Shown here piece after piece: positions 6,343-13,438 of a stretch of DNA of 18,629 bases. The notes beneath the pieces are model-generated. The model was not told where the DNA came from, searched no databases, and worked only from the letters and a program-made list of their open reading frames with translations. The position numbers and the translations under genes are program-made. The stretch's first letter is position 1. Each line of letters begins with the position of its first letter. The stretch is from CAZGLK01 sp964526375 (GTDB taxonomy: Bacteria > Patescibacteriota > Minisyncoccia > JACQLN01): contig CAZGLK010000012.1 in the NCBI GenBank assembly GCA_964526375.1, positions 1 through 18,629 on the forward strand. Reading direction: 5' to 3'.

Positions 6343-9300
6343 TTATGCCGTAACTCTAGATTCTTCTTTAATATCTTCTTGAAACTCAACCCCCGCTCCG
6401 ACTTCTTCTCCAATAAGTTCCACATCCAAACCCAAACCCTTAATTTCGTTCACCAGAACAAAAAAGGAAGCCGGAATGTTGGGCGTTCTAATGGGCTCGC
6501 CCTTGATGATGCTTTCATAAGCGTGCCCGCGGCCCACCACATCATCCGATTTTATGGTTAGCATCTCCTGCAGAGTGTAGGCGGCGCCGTAACCCTCCAA
6601 AGCCCAAACCTCCATTTCGCCAAAGCGCTGGCCGCCAAACTGGGCCTTGCCGCCCAAGGGCTGCTGGGTAATAAGCGAATAAGGGCCGATGGAGCGCATA
6701 TGAAGTTTATCTTCCACCAAATGGTTTAATTTCATTATGTAGATAACGCCCACCGTCACTTTTTGAGCGAAGGCCTCGCCGGTTTTGCCGTCGTAAAGCT
6801 CCACCTTGCCGTCTTCGGGCAGTCCGGCCTTGGCGAGCTCGGTTTTTATTTCGGCCTCGGTGGCACCAGCCAAAGACGGCGTAACCGCCCGCAGGCCTTG
6901 AGCTTTCATAGCCCAGCCCAAGTGAGTTTCCAGAATTTGGCCAATGTTCATGCGGCTGGCCACGCCAAGCGGGTTTAGAATAACATCCACACTGCGGCCG
7001 TCTTCCAAGAAGGGCATTTCTTCCACCGGCAAAATTCTGGAAATAACGCCCTTGTTGCCGTGCCGGCCGGCCAGCTTGTCGCCCACCGAGACCTTGCGGT
7101 ATTCGGCCACTTCAATCTGAATTGTTTTTATAACCCCGGCGGGAAGTTTATCACCCCGATCGCGTTCAAAAGTCTTAATGCCAACCACCCGACCCCGCTT
7201 GCCGTGAGGCAAATGGAGCGAAGAATCTTTCACATCGCGGGCCTTCTCGCCAAAGATGGCCCTCAGCAACCGCTCTTCGGCGGTTAGATCGGCCTCGCCT
7301 TTGGGAGAAATCTTGCCCACCAGAATATCGCCCTGGCGCACTTCGGCGCCAATGCGGATAACGCCTTCTTCGTCCAGATCCTTTAATTTTTCTTCCGACA
7401 CATTGGGAATATCGCAAGTGGTAAGCTCCGGTCCCAGCTTGGTTTCGCGCACATCCACCGAATAGCTTTCAATGTGAATGGACGAGAAAACATCCTCTTG
7501 CACCAATTTTTCCGAAATCACAATGGCGTCTTCGTAATTTGCGCCCCGCCAAGACATAAAAGCCACCACCAGATTCTGACCCAAAGCCAAAGCGCCGTCT
7601 TGGGTGGAAATGCCATCAGCTAAAACATCGCCCTTCTTTACTTTTTGGCCTTGGTGAACGCGGGGAAATTGGTTGAGCGAAGTGTACTGGTTGGAGCGTA
7701 CAAAATTGTAGAGTTTGTATTCCGCCGTCTCGCCGCCGCGCACCGCTTCGGTGGCAACCGCCTTAAGTTCGCGGCGCATTTTTTCTTTAACCGGTTTATC
7801 GTAGCGCACCTTAATGACGTTGGCGTCGGCCGCCTCCACCAGACCGTCCTCTTCGGCCAAAATCACATAGCCGGAATCCTGGGCCACTCTTTCCTCCACC
7901 CCCGTGCCGACGAGCGGCACCTGCGGTTTAACGCAGGGCACGGCCTGGCGCTGCATATTGGAACCCATCAGGGCGCGGTTGGCATCGTCGTGTTCCAAAA
8001 AAGGAATAAGCGAAGTGGCAATGCTGATGATCTGCTGGGGCGAAACGTCTATTAAGTCCACTCGGTCGCGCTCCACCAAAGTCGGCTCGCCGCGGCGGCG
8101 CACCTGCACAAAGTCCTCCAACAATCGGCCGGTTTCGTCCACCTTCACTCCGGCGTGGGCAATGTAATGATCCTCTTCCTCTAAAGCGTTAAGGTATTTG
8201 ACCTCGTCGGCTACTTTGCCGTTTTTAACCAAACGATAAGGCGTTTCCACAAACCCGAAATCGTTGAGCCGGGCGTACGAAGCAAAGTATTCCACCAAAC
8301 CGATGTTAGGCCCTTCGGGCGTTTGAATGGGGCAAATGCGGCCGTAGTGCGAGGTATGCACATCGCGCACCTCAAAACCAGCGCGCTCGCGGGCCAAACC
8401 CCCCGGCCCCAAAGCCGAAAGCCGCCGCTTGTGCTCCAGCTCGGCCAAGGGATTAACCTGATCCATAAACTGCGACAACTGCGAAGAGGCAAAAAATTCT
8501 TTAACAATGGCAATCAGCGGCCGGGCGTTAATAAGCTGGGCCGGCGTCAAGGTGTTAATATCCAAGGTGGACATGCGGTCTTTGGCAATTCTTTCCAAAC
8601 GGGCCAAGCCCAAGCGCAAGCGCTGTTGAACCAGCTCGCCCATGGCCCGAACGCGGCGGTTGCCCAAGTGATCAATATCATCGGTTTTGCCGTGCGGGTC
8701 GTTGTTTAAGCGGATGATCTCGGAAATTATATTCACAAGATCAAACAGGTGAATAACTCTTTCGGAATAGTCTTTGTTTAAATCTTGAGCTACCTGAACA
8801 TTTTTAAGTTCGTTGCCTTGAGGATGGGCCAGGCGGGATTTCATTTTCCATCGCCCCACTTCCGAAAGGTCGTAGCGTTGGGCCGAAAACATGGCGTCTA
8901 TCAAGCTCTTGGCGTTGTCCACTGTGGCCATGTCGCCCGGCCGGATTCTTTTATAAACCTCAATGTAAGCCTCACCCGGAGTTTTGGCCGGGTCTTTAGC
9001 CAGAGTGGTTTTAATGTAGGCAATATCTTGGCCGGTGTCGTACTGGCTGAAAGCCGCCAGAATGTCGGCATCTTCGGCCAAGCCAAAGATGCGCAGAAGT
9101 GATGTTATCGGCACTTTGCGCTTGCGGTCTATTTTAACCGAGATTACGGCTTCGGCGTCGGTTTCAAATTCCAGCCAGGCCCCACGGTTGGGAATAATCT
9201 TGGCGCCAAACTGGTTGCGCTCGCGGCCGGTTTGAGCCGTAAAGAAAACGCCAGCCGAGCGAATCAACTGCGAAACTATCACCCGCTCCACGCCGTTGAT

Positions 9301-9657
9301 AATAAAAGTGCCGCGCGAAGTCATTAGCGGAAAATCTCCCAGGTAAACTTCCTGTTCTTTTATTTCGCCGGTGCGCTTGTTCTTTAAGCGCACTTTAACC
9401 CGCAAAGGCGCCTCGTACGAAGTAAAATGGTCCTTGGCTTCGTCTTGGGAATATTTGGGCTCGTCAAAGTAGTAGTCGCCAAAGTAAAGCTCTAAATTAC
9501 TGCCGGTGTAATCTTCCAAAGGTGATATCTCGTCAAAAAGCTCCCTTAAACCGCGATCCAAAAACCAGCGGTAGGCGTTAATTTGCACCTCCAGCAGATT
9601 AGGCAGAGGGAAGGGTTTGTATTTATAGGAAGAGAAGACTTTTTTTTGCATTTGCAT
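6343..9657 (-). CDS. rpoB: DNA-directed RNA polymerase subunit beta
   Basis: This is the second large catalytic subunit of RNA polymerase. From the ATG at 9657 it has about 1104 residues, shorter than E. coli (1342) because the lineage-specific inserts are missing. A longer reading frame runs to 9723, but its extra residues are translated satellite, so I reject it; another ATG lies at 9651. The protein contains RGTFIINGVERVIVSQL, the rifampicin pocket at residues ~393-420 (SQFMDQ..NPL..HKRR.SALGPGGL), and GRICPIQTPEGPNIGLV. It also has the GRHGNKGVISRILPVEEMPF and FGGQRFGEMEVWALE motifs. Rifampicin-contact positions D399, H409 and S414 (E. coli D516, H526, S531) are kept, while position 401 is Val instead of Asn518. 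Satellite DNA abuts the start; the promoter is at 9834-9862. Confidence 0.97.
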   Translation of the reverse strand: MQMQKKVFSSYKYKPFPLPNLLEVQINAYRWFLDRGLRELFDEISPLEDYTGSNLELYFGDYYFDEPKYSQDEAKDHFTSYEAPLRVKVRLKNKRTGEIKEQEVYLGDFPLMTSRGTFIINGVERVIVSQLIRSAGVFFTAQTGRERNQFGAKIIPNRGAWLEFETDAEAVISVKIDRKRKVPITSLLRIFGLAEDADILAAFSQYDTGQDIAYIKTTLAKDPAKTPGEAYIEVYKRIRPGDMATVDNAKSLIDAMFSAQRYDLSEVGRWKMKSRLAHPQGNELKNVQVAQDLNKDYSERVIHLFDLVNIISEIIRLNNDPHGKTDDIDHLGNRRVRAMGELVQQRLRLGLARLERIAKDRMSTLDINTLTPAQLINARPLIAIVKEFFASSQLSQFMDQVNPLAELEHKRRLSALGPGGLARERAGFEVRDVHTSHYGRICPIQTPEGPNIGLVEYFASYARLNDFGFVETPYRLVKNGKVADEVKYLNALEEEDHYIAHAGVKVDETGRLLEDFVQVRRRGEPTLVERDRVDLIDVSPQQIISIATSLIPFLEHDDANRALMGSNMQRQAVPCVKPQVPLVGTGVEERVAQDSGYVILAEEDGLVEAADANVIKVRYDKPVKEKMRRELKAVATEAVRGGETAEYKLYNFVRSNQYTSLNQFPRVHQGQKVKKGDVLADGISTQDGALALGQNLVVAFMSWRGANYEDAIVISEKLVQEDVFSSIHIESYSVDVRETKLGPELTTCDIPNVSEEKLKDLDEEGVIRIGAEVRQGDILVGKISPKGEADLTAEERLLRAIFGEKARDVKDSSLHLPHGKRGRVVGIKTFERDRGDKLPAGVIKTIQIEVAEYRKVSVGDKLAGRHGNKGVISRILPVEEMPFLEDGRSVDVILNPLGVASRMNIGQILETHLGWAMKAQGLRAVTPSLAGATEAEIKTELAKAGLPEDGKVELYDGKTGEAFAQKVTVGVIYIMKLNHLVEDKLHMRSIGPYSLITQQPLGGKAQFGGQRFGEMEVWALEGYGAAYTLQEMLTIKSDDVVGRGHAYESIIKGEPIRTPNIPASFFVLVNEIKGLGLDVELIGEEVGAGVEFQEDIKEESRVTA

Positions 9658-9658
9658 A

Positions 9659-9697
9659 ATAAGTCCAATAAGTCCTATTGGTCCTATAGGACTTATC
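9659..9697. repeat. 9-bp satellite abutting the rpoB start
   Basis: Units aataagtcc, tattggtcc and tataggact run directly into the rpoB ATG. Read in the rpoB frame they would give SPIGPIGLIGLI, the spurious extension of the longer reading frame. Confidence 0.75.
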
Positions 9698-9833
9698 TTA
9701 CAAAAACACAAAAAAGCACACAAAACAGCCCTTCCCTGAAGAGAGGGTTCCTAGGGGTGCGCTTCTAGCACTCGCCTAATGGTGCGAGGGTAGAATAATT
9801 CATTTAAAACCACCCAAGATTCGTTATGGTTCC

Positions 9834-9862
9834 AGTGTATTCCCATCCCAGAAGGCTGTCAA
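9834..9862 (-). promoter_or_regulatory. Promoter of rpoBC
   Basis: TTGACA (9862-9857 as transcribed), 17-nt spacer, TACACT (9839-9834). The predicted start near 9827 gives an rpoB leader of about 170 nt. The rest of the 9698-9925 gap shows no gene, and no clear terminator after rodA, so read-through from rodA is possible. Confidence 0.6.
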
Positions 9863-9890
9863 TAGGAACTATCCACAGCTACCCACTATC

Positions 9891-9921
9891 GGTCCTATTG
9901 GACTTATTGGTCCTATGGGTT
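9891..9921. repeat. 9-bp satellite after the rodA stop
   Basis: Units ggtcctatt, ggacttatt and ggtcctatg lie between the rodA stop and the rpoB promoter. They belong to the same family as the arrays before rpoB, rplJ and rplL. Confidence 0.7.
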
Positions 9922-9925
9922 CCAT

Positions 9926-11044
9926 CTAATCCCCATACTCCTCTTTCAAACCAAACTCCCCAGCCCCGGCTCGTATTCGAATAGCCTGTACCAAACCCAC
10001 TCCAACACTCATGCTGATTAGATTGGAGCCGCCGTAAGAAACAAAAGCCAGCGGCAGGCCGGTAATGGGCAGAAAGCCGAGATTGGCTCCCACATTCACC
10101 AAAAAGTGCACGGCTAAAGTCAAAATAAATCCGGCTGTAAACAGCCGCGAAAAATTATCAGCGGAGGCAAGCAAGACTTTGTAGAGCCGGTTAAAAATAA
10201 TCGCCCAGCCGCCCAAAAGCAAAACCAGGCCGGCCAAACCCCATTCTTCGGCAACGGCGGCAAAAATAAAGTCGGTTTGGTATTCGGGCAAAAACCCCAG
10301 CCGCGTTTGAGTGCCTTGGCCAATACCCTTGCCCCAAATTCCGCCCGAGCCAATGGCAATAATGGCCTGCTGGCTTTGGTACGAGCCGCCCAAAGGATCG
10401 CGCTCCGGGTAAAGAAAACTCACAACCCTGTTTTTTTGGTAATCTTTTATGGCATAGTGCCACAAACCGGCGCCGGCCACCGTCGCCAGCAGTATCAGCC
10501 ACACAAACTGGCGGGCCTTAATGCCCGATATTAACACCAGCCCAAACCAGATAGCCGCGAGCACCGCGGCCGAACCCAAATCGGGCTGAATCAAAACCAA
10601 GCCCGCCGGCACCAAAGCATACAGGCCCGAAACCGCAATGTGCTTCCACCTGTAAAGCTCAATATGCCGCGCCGAAAAGTATTTGGCCAAAACCAAAATC
10701 AAAATTATCTTGGCCAGCTCCACCGGCTCAAAAGTAAAACTGCCGATTCTAAACCAGCTGGTCACGCCCCTAATTTGCGCGCCCACCGCAAAAAGAACAA
10801 AAAGCAACGCCACGGCTATGGCGTAAAGAACAACCACCAGCCAGCGGCTCTGCTTAAAAATCCGCCAATCAAAAAAACTCAAAAAAAATATCAAGCCCAA
10901 ACTGATGAGACCAAAAACCGCCTGGCGGTAAAAAAGATCGCGGTCCGACAAACTGCCGTAAAAAGTCATCAGACCCATTAAAAAAACAAGGGCAATAGCG
11001 CCCAAGAACAGCCAGTCTAGTTTTTTAAGATGAGTGATGATCAT
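9926..11044 (-). CDS. rodA: SEDS-family peptidoglycan glycosyltransferase RodA
   Basis: RodA polymerises lipid II into glycan strands during elongation, working with a class B PBP. The protein has 372 residues from the ATG at 11044 and about ten membrane segments, matching RodA length. RodA hallmarks are RDPLGGSYQSQQAIIAIGSGG (~206-225), FLPEYQTDFIFA (~231-242) with the putative catalytic D238, and the C-terminal FLPITGLPLAFVSYGGS. The reading frame continues to 11377, but that extension is translated satellite and antisense to another gene, so the start beside the satellite is preferred. No SD is visible. No PBP2 gene is adjacent. RodA rather than FtsW is supported by the short N-terminus and the YQSQQ motif, though the two families are close. 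Confidence 0.92.
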   Translation of the reverse strand: MIITHLKKLDWLFLGAIALVFLMGLMTFYGSLSDRDLFYRQAVFGLISLGLIFFLSFFDWRIFKQSRWLVVVLYAIAVALLFVLFAVGAQIRGVTSWFRIGSFTFEPVELAKIILILVLAKYFSARHIELYRWKHIAVSGLYALVPAGLVLIQPDLGSAAVLAAIWFGLVLISGIKARQFVWLILLATVAGAGLWHYAIKDYQKNRVVSFLYPERDPLGGSYQSQQAIIAIGSGGIWGKGIGQGTQTRLGFLPEYQTDFIFAAVAEEWGLAGLVLLLGGWAIIFNRLYKVLLASADNFSRLFTAGFILTLAVHFLVNVGANLGFLPITGLPLAFVSYGGSNLISMSVGVGLVQAIRIRAGAGEFGLKEEYGD

Positions 11045-11048
11045 GAAT

Positions 11049-11181
11049 CTTGGAGCTTGGAACTTGGAACTTGGAGCTTGGAGCTTGGGTCTCGGATCTT
11101 GGATCTTGGAGCTTAGAACTTGGATCTTGGGTCTTGGATCTTGGAGCTTAGAACTTGGATCTTGGGTCTTGGATCTCTGGA
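11049..11181. repeat. 7-bp CTTGGAN satellite, 19 units
   Basis: Nineteen 7-bp units of the form cttggag, cttggaa, cttggat or cttgggt fill the space between rodA and the divergent promoter. Near its right end a five-unit block of about 35 bp (cttggat cttggag cttagaa cttggat cttgggt) is repeated twice, a higher-order repeat. Related units occur inside the first gene at 790-826. Confidence 0.9.
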
Positions 11182-11183
11182 AT

Positions 11184-11212
11184 TTGACAAATATATTAGG
11201 GTGGTATATGAT
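11184..11212 (+). promoter_or_regulatory. Near-consensus sigma-70 promoter of the miniprotein gene
   Basis: TTGACA (11184-11189), exactly 17 nt, TATGAT (11207-11212). The -35 is consensus and the -10 differs at one position. The predicted start near 11219 leaves a 5' UTR of about 20 nt with a strong SD. Confidence 0.75.
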
Positions 11213-11225
11213 AGAGGGATCGAAG

Positions 11226-11236
11226 AAAGGAGGTGA
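11226..11236 (+). promoter_or_regulatory. Strong Shine-Dalgarno of the miniprotein gene
   Basis: AAAGGAGGTGA contains the full AGGAGG core (11228-11233), 7 nt before the ATG. It is the only well-placed strong SD in the window, which decides the start at 11241 over a longer satellite-encoded frame. Confidence 0.85.
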
Positions 11237-11240
11237 GGAA

Positions 11241-11387
11241 ATGAAAAAATCGGGTTTGCTCATCGCTCTCGGCTTTATGGCCTTGAGCGGCACAGGCAGC
11301 GGCGGGTGGTTCTTTTTGCCGTTGCTGGTCGGCACGGTAATGATATGGGGGAGCGTCCGGCTATACAAAATATACAAAAAAAGATAG
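11241..11387 (+). CDS. Small membrane protein, 48 residues, unknown function
   Basis: I do not recognise this protein. It is 48 residues, begins MKKSG, has a first hydrophobic stretch (residues 5-17) ending at a Gly/Ser/Thr turn, a second hydrophobic stretch (24-37), and a basic aromatic tail (RLYKIYKKR). This suits a two-span hairpin or a signal-like helix followed by a membrane anchor. It is flanked by its own promoter, strong SD and intrinsic terminator, so it is expressed as a separate unit despite its size. It is divergent from rodA; a rodA promoter further upstream would make the two transcripts antisense. Small hydrophobic proteins with basic tails include type I toxins and membrane regulators, but nothing here proves either. 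Confidence 0.75.
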   Translation: MKKSGLLIALGFMALSGTGSGGWFFLPLLVGTVMIWGSVRLYKIYKKR

Positions 11388-11402
11388 CCAGCGCCCCCAA
11401 TG

Positions 11403-11437
11403 AGATCGGCTCCGCAAAAAACGGACCGATCTTTTTT
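11403..11437 (+). terminator. Intrinsic terminator of the miniprotein gene
   Basis: agatcgg (11403-11409) pairs with ccgatct (11426-11432), and tccg with cgga after a one-base bulge. The loop has 7 nt, and six T (11432-11437) follow. It begins 16 nt after the stop codon. Confidence 0.85.
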
Positions 11438-11479
11438 AATTTTGATATTTGATATTTGCAGGACTCACGCACTTTAGTT

Positions 11480-11589
11480 CCTCCCCTAGTATAGGGGAGG
11501 TTAGGAGGGGTAGGCTGTGCCATACAACAAAAGCATCTCTTTGCATTGCAAGTCTACCGCCCCCCCCACCCCTCCTATTCTAGGAGGGG
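11480..11589. repeat. Pair of related GC-rich palindromes
   Basis: Two hairpins with 9-bp arms and 3-nt loops lie at 11480-11500 (cctccccta/taggggagg) and 11569-11589 (cccctccta/taggagggg). A taggaggggt segment near 11502-11511 can pair with acccctccta at the second, so alternative folds exist. The 240-bp gap 11388-11626 holds no gene apart from these and the preceding terminator. The size and terminal hairpins resemble a small non-autonomous repeat element, but no target duplication was identified. Confidence 0.6.
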
Positions 11590-11626
11590 AAAGGATTAAG
11601 CGCGTAGGTCCTAATTTGATTTTTTA

Positions 11627-12382
11627 TCAGCCTTCCACCTCCTGCGCCGCCCAGCGATAGGCGCAGTAATCGCAATCCTCACCCGGATCGGGCAATTCGT
11701 TCTGATCCAAACAGCGCCGCAAGTCAATTATGGTTTGATCCACCCACTTATCATTGCCCTCGTAAGGCAATAATGTTACCGAAAACTCCAAGCGGCCGTC
11801 AAAGGCGGCTCGATCAGTTTCGCCGTTGCAATAAACAAAGTAACCCACCGGGCTGACCTTAAAACCATTTTTTCTAAAGAGCCACTGATATATTTCCATC
11901 TGCCGTTTGTAGCCAATTTGCCAGTCGGCATCCAAGTTAACTTCACTCTCTTTGGCAGTGGCTTTGTAGTCTACTATAATAAGCTCATTTTGGGGGTTAA
12001 CCCAAACGTCATCCACGCCGCCGGTTATTAAAAGATTAGTCTGGGGATGCAAATGTTGAATGCCGCCCGAAAGGGCGTCACGCCATTCTTGCATTTGAGG
12101 ATGATTAAAAGGCACGGCTTCCACTCCGTAGGTTTTCATTAAAGGATGAGCCGTACCACCGGCGCGGTGCGTGTCAAACTCCTTTTTAAGCAGCTTATCC
12201 ACGGCGCTGTTTAAGCTGAAAGGAAAGCCAGGCGGCTGGGCTACGCCCAGCCGCCGGTCCAAATAAAAACAGCGCGGGCAATTCAAAAAAAGATCTATCT
12301 TGGAACGGCTGATTCTAAACGGCTGTTTAGAAGCCGGGTCAAACAGGTTGCGGCTGCGACGCGGATTGTAATATTGAGACAT
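11627..12382 (-). CDS. PD-(D/E)XK nuclease-like protein, RecB/Cas4 type
   Basis: A protein of 251 residues in the RecB-like PD-(D/E)XK superfamily, which cleaves DNA in repair or adaptation complexes. Visible motifs are FLNCPRCFY with C35 and C38, GGVDD at 121-125, the catalytic ELIIVDYK strand with D138 and K140, and the QxxxY-type RQMEIYQW (Q161, Y165). The C-terminal EDCDYCAY has C237 and C240. One N-terminal and one C-terminal cysteine pair is reminiscent of the iron-sulfur clusters of AddB and Cas4, though the exact spacing differs. No CRISPR array or cas1/cas2 is in the window, so a general repair or phage-related role is more likely than CRISPR adaptation. It is divergent from the protease gene, with a 60-bp shared control region and hardly any leader. 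Confidence 0.8.
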   Translation of the reverse strand: MSQYYNPRRSRNLFDPASKQPFRISRSKIDLFLNCPRCFYLDRRLGVAQPPGFPFSLNSAVDKLLKKEFDTHRAGGTAHPLMKTYGVEAVPFNHPQMQEWRDALSGGIQHLHPQTNLLITGGVDDVWVNPQNELIIVDYKATAKESEVNLDADWQIGYKRQMEIYQWLFRKNGFKVSPVGYFVYCNGETDRAAFDGRLEFSVTLLPYEGNDKWVDQTIIDLRRCLDQNELPDPGEDCDYCAYRWAAQEVEG

Positions 12383-12393
12383 GGTATTTTGAT

Positions 12394-12422
12394 ATCTTAA
12401 TCTTACTCAACTTAAAAATCAA
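12394..12422 (-). promoter_or_regulatory. Possible promoter of the nuclease gene
   Basis: TTGATT (12422-12417 as transcribed), 17 nt, TAAGAT (12399-12394). The predicted start is about 5 nt from the ATG, so the mRNA would be almost leaderless. The -10 matches 4 of 6. Confidence 0.4.
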
Positions 12423-12431
12423 TGCTATAAT
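12423..12431 (+). promoter_or_regulatory. Extended -10 promoter of the protease gene
   Basis: TGC-TATAAT is a perfect extended -10 with no good -35. Transcription would begin about 5 nt before the ATG at 12443, leaving no room for an SD. Confidence 0.55.
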
Positions 12432-12442
12432 CATCCGATAGC

Positions 12443-13438
12443 ATGAGAACCCCTCTACCCCTTCTTATCGTAGCCGTCGCCATCGCTTTTTTTATTTTGC
12501 GCTGGTTGCCCCAGCCCGCTTTTGATTTGTCCAGCCAACAACTCGAAACATCAATCCCGGTCACTACCTCCACAACCACAACGCCAACACCGAAGTCCGA
12601 CTTCGGAGTCGGACTTCGGCAAATTGAGCCTGACCGCGCAACTCTAAACCGAATTCAGACCGAAATAACCCAAGCCGCCCAAAAACTACAGCTTCTGCAA
12701 AACGGCGCCGCGACCGAACCGCCGGCACCACGGCTAACTCAAGCCGAACTCTACAATAAAGCCATAGAGCGGGTCGTAAATATGTGGTGCCAGCTGGGCA
12801 ATCGCATTACCATCGCTTCGGGGGTGCTAATTAGCCCCGCCGGACACATTTTAACGAACGCCCATGTGGCCGAAGATTTTGTTAAAAAAGACAACTACGA
12901 ATGTTTAATTCGCCGCGGCTCGCCGGCCCGCAACTTGGGCTATGCCAAACTGGTGTTTTTTCCACAAGCTTACACGGCCACCACCAGCTGGACGGGGCAA
13001 GCCGAAAGCGATATTTCCATTTGGCAGATCACGCGGCCAACCGGCACCACTCCCCTGCCCGAAACATTCCCTTATTACGAGATTGACCTTTCCTACGCTC
13101 CTAAGCTCAATCAACCCTTGGCCACTTTCAGTTACGCCTCTGAACTTTTGGGCCTGGAGACACAAACAAAATCACTAAACCTGCTATTTTCGGAAACAAC
13201 CGTGGTGGATTTTGACAGCAATTTAATAATTTCCCAGCACGGGCTGGGCTCACAGGGCGGATCTTCGGGCGGCGCGCTGGTGGATATTTACACCAACAAA
13301 TTCGCCGGTTTAATTTCGCGCGGCGTCGGCCAAAAAGAAGAGTTCTCCAACATCACCCAGCGGACATTGTTTTCCATAACACCACAGGCCGTAAACCGCA
13401 TCTTCCAAACGGAAACCGGCCAGTCGCTGGCCAGATGA
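12443..13438 (+). CDS. Membrane-anchored trypsin-like serine protease (S1, HtrA/DegP-like fold)
   Basis: A protein of 331 residues. Residues 5-22 form one membrane segment or uncleaved signal anchor, followed by a Ser/Thr/Pro linker (~30-60) and a helical stretch (~65-88). The protease domain has the triad H141 (TNAHVAE), D190 (ESDISIW) and S275 (QGGSSGGAL, the GxSGG motif). C116 and C154 could form a disulfide outside the membrane. There is no PDZ domain, unlike DegP or DegS, so it ends right after the protease fold. The protease domain should face outward, suggesting envelope protein processing or quality control; no substrate is evident. The linker holds a perfect palindrome (12590-12619). 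The start is set by the extended -10 only 12 nt upstream. Confidence 0.88.
   Translation: MRTPLPLLIVAVAIAFFILRWLPQPAFDLSSQQLETSIPVTTSTTTTPTPKSDFGVGLRQIEPDRATLNRIQTEITQAAQKLQLLQNGAATEPPAPRLTQAELYNKAIERVVNMWCQLGNRITIASGVLISPAGHILTNAHVAEDFVKKDNYECLIRRGSPARNLGYAKLVFFPQAYTATTSWTGQAESDISIWQITRPTGTTPLPETFPYYEIDLSYAPKLNQPLATFSYASELLGLETQTKSLNLLFSETTVVDFDSNLIISQHGLGSQGGSSGGALVDIYTNKFAGLISRGVGQKEEFSNITQRTLFSITPQAVNRIFQTETGQSLAR
12590..12619. repeat. In-frame palindrome in the protease linker
   Basis: Arms ccgaagtccgact (12590-12602) and agtcggacttcgg (12607-12619) are perfect reverse complements around tcgg. It encodes PKSDFGVGLR at residues 50-59, between the membrane anchor and the protease domain. 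Confidence 0.9.

Noticed and set aside
9658..9723. Upstream start for rpoB giving 22 more residues
   Set aside because: The extra residues come from the 9-bp satellite and are not part of any RpoB family.
9869..9877. DnaA-box-like ctatccaca
   Set aside because: Single copy with a mismatch, no cluster of further boxes and no dnaA or dnaN nearby; not enough for an origin.
11034..11240. Longer plus-strand frame joining the satellite to the miniprotein
   Set aside because: The strong SD and the promoter at 11184-11212 place the start at 11241; the longer frame would begin upstream of its own promoter.
11045..11377. N-terminal extension of rodA by 111 residues
   Set aside because: The extension is translated CTTGGAN satellite plus the antisense of the miniprotein gene. 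RodA proteins normally begin just before the first membrane segment, as the ATG at 11044 gives.
1143..11589. CRISPR array
   Set aside because: The repeats are 7-9 bp, contiguous and degenerate, without unique spacers of 30-40 bp, and no cas1 or cas2 is present.
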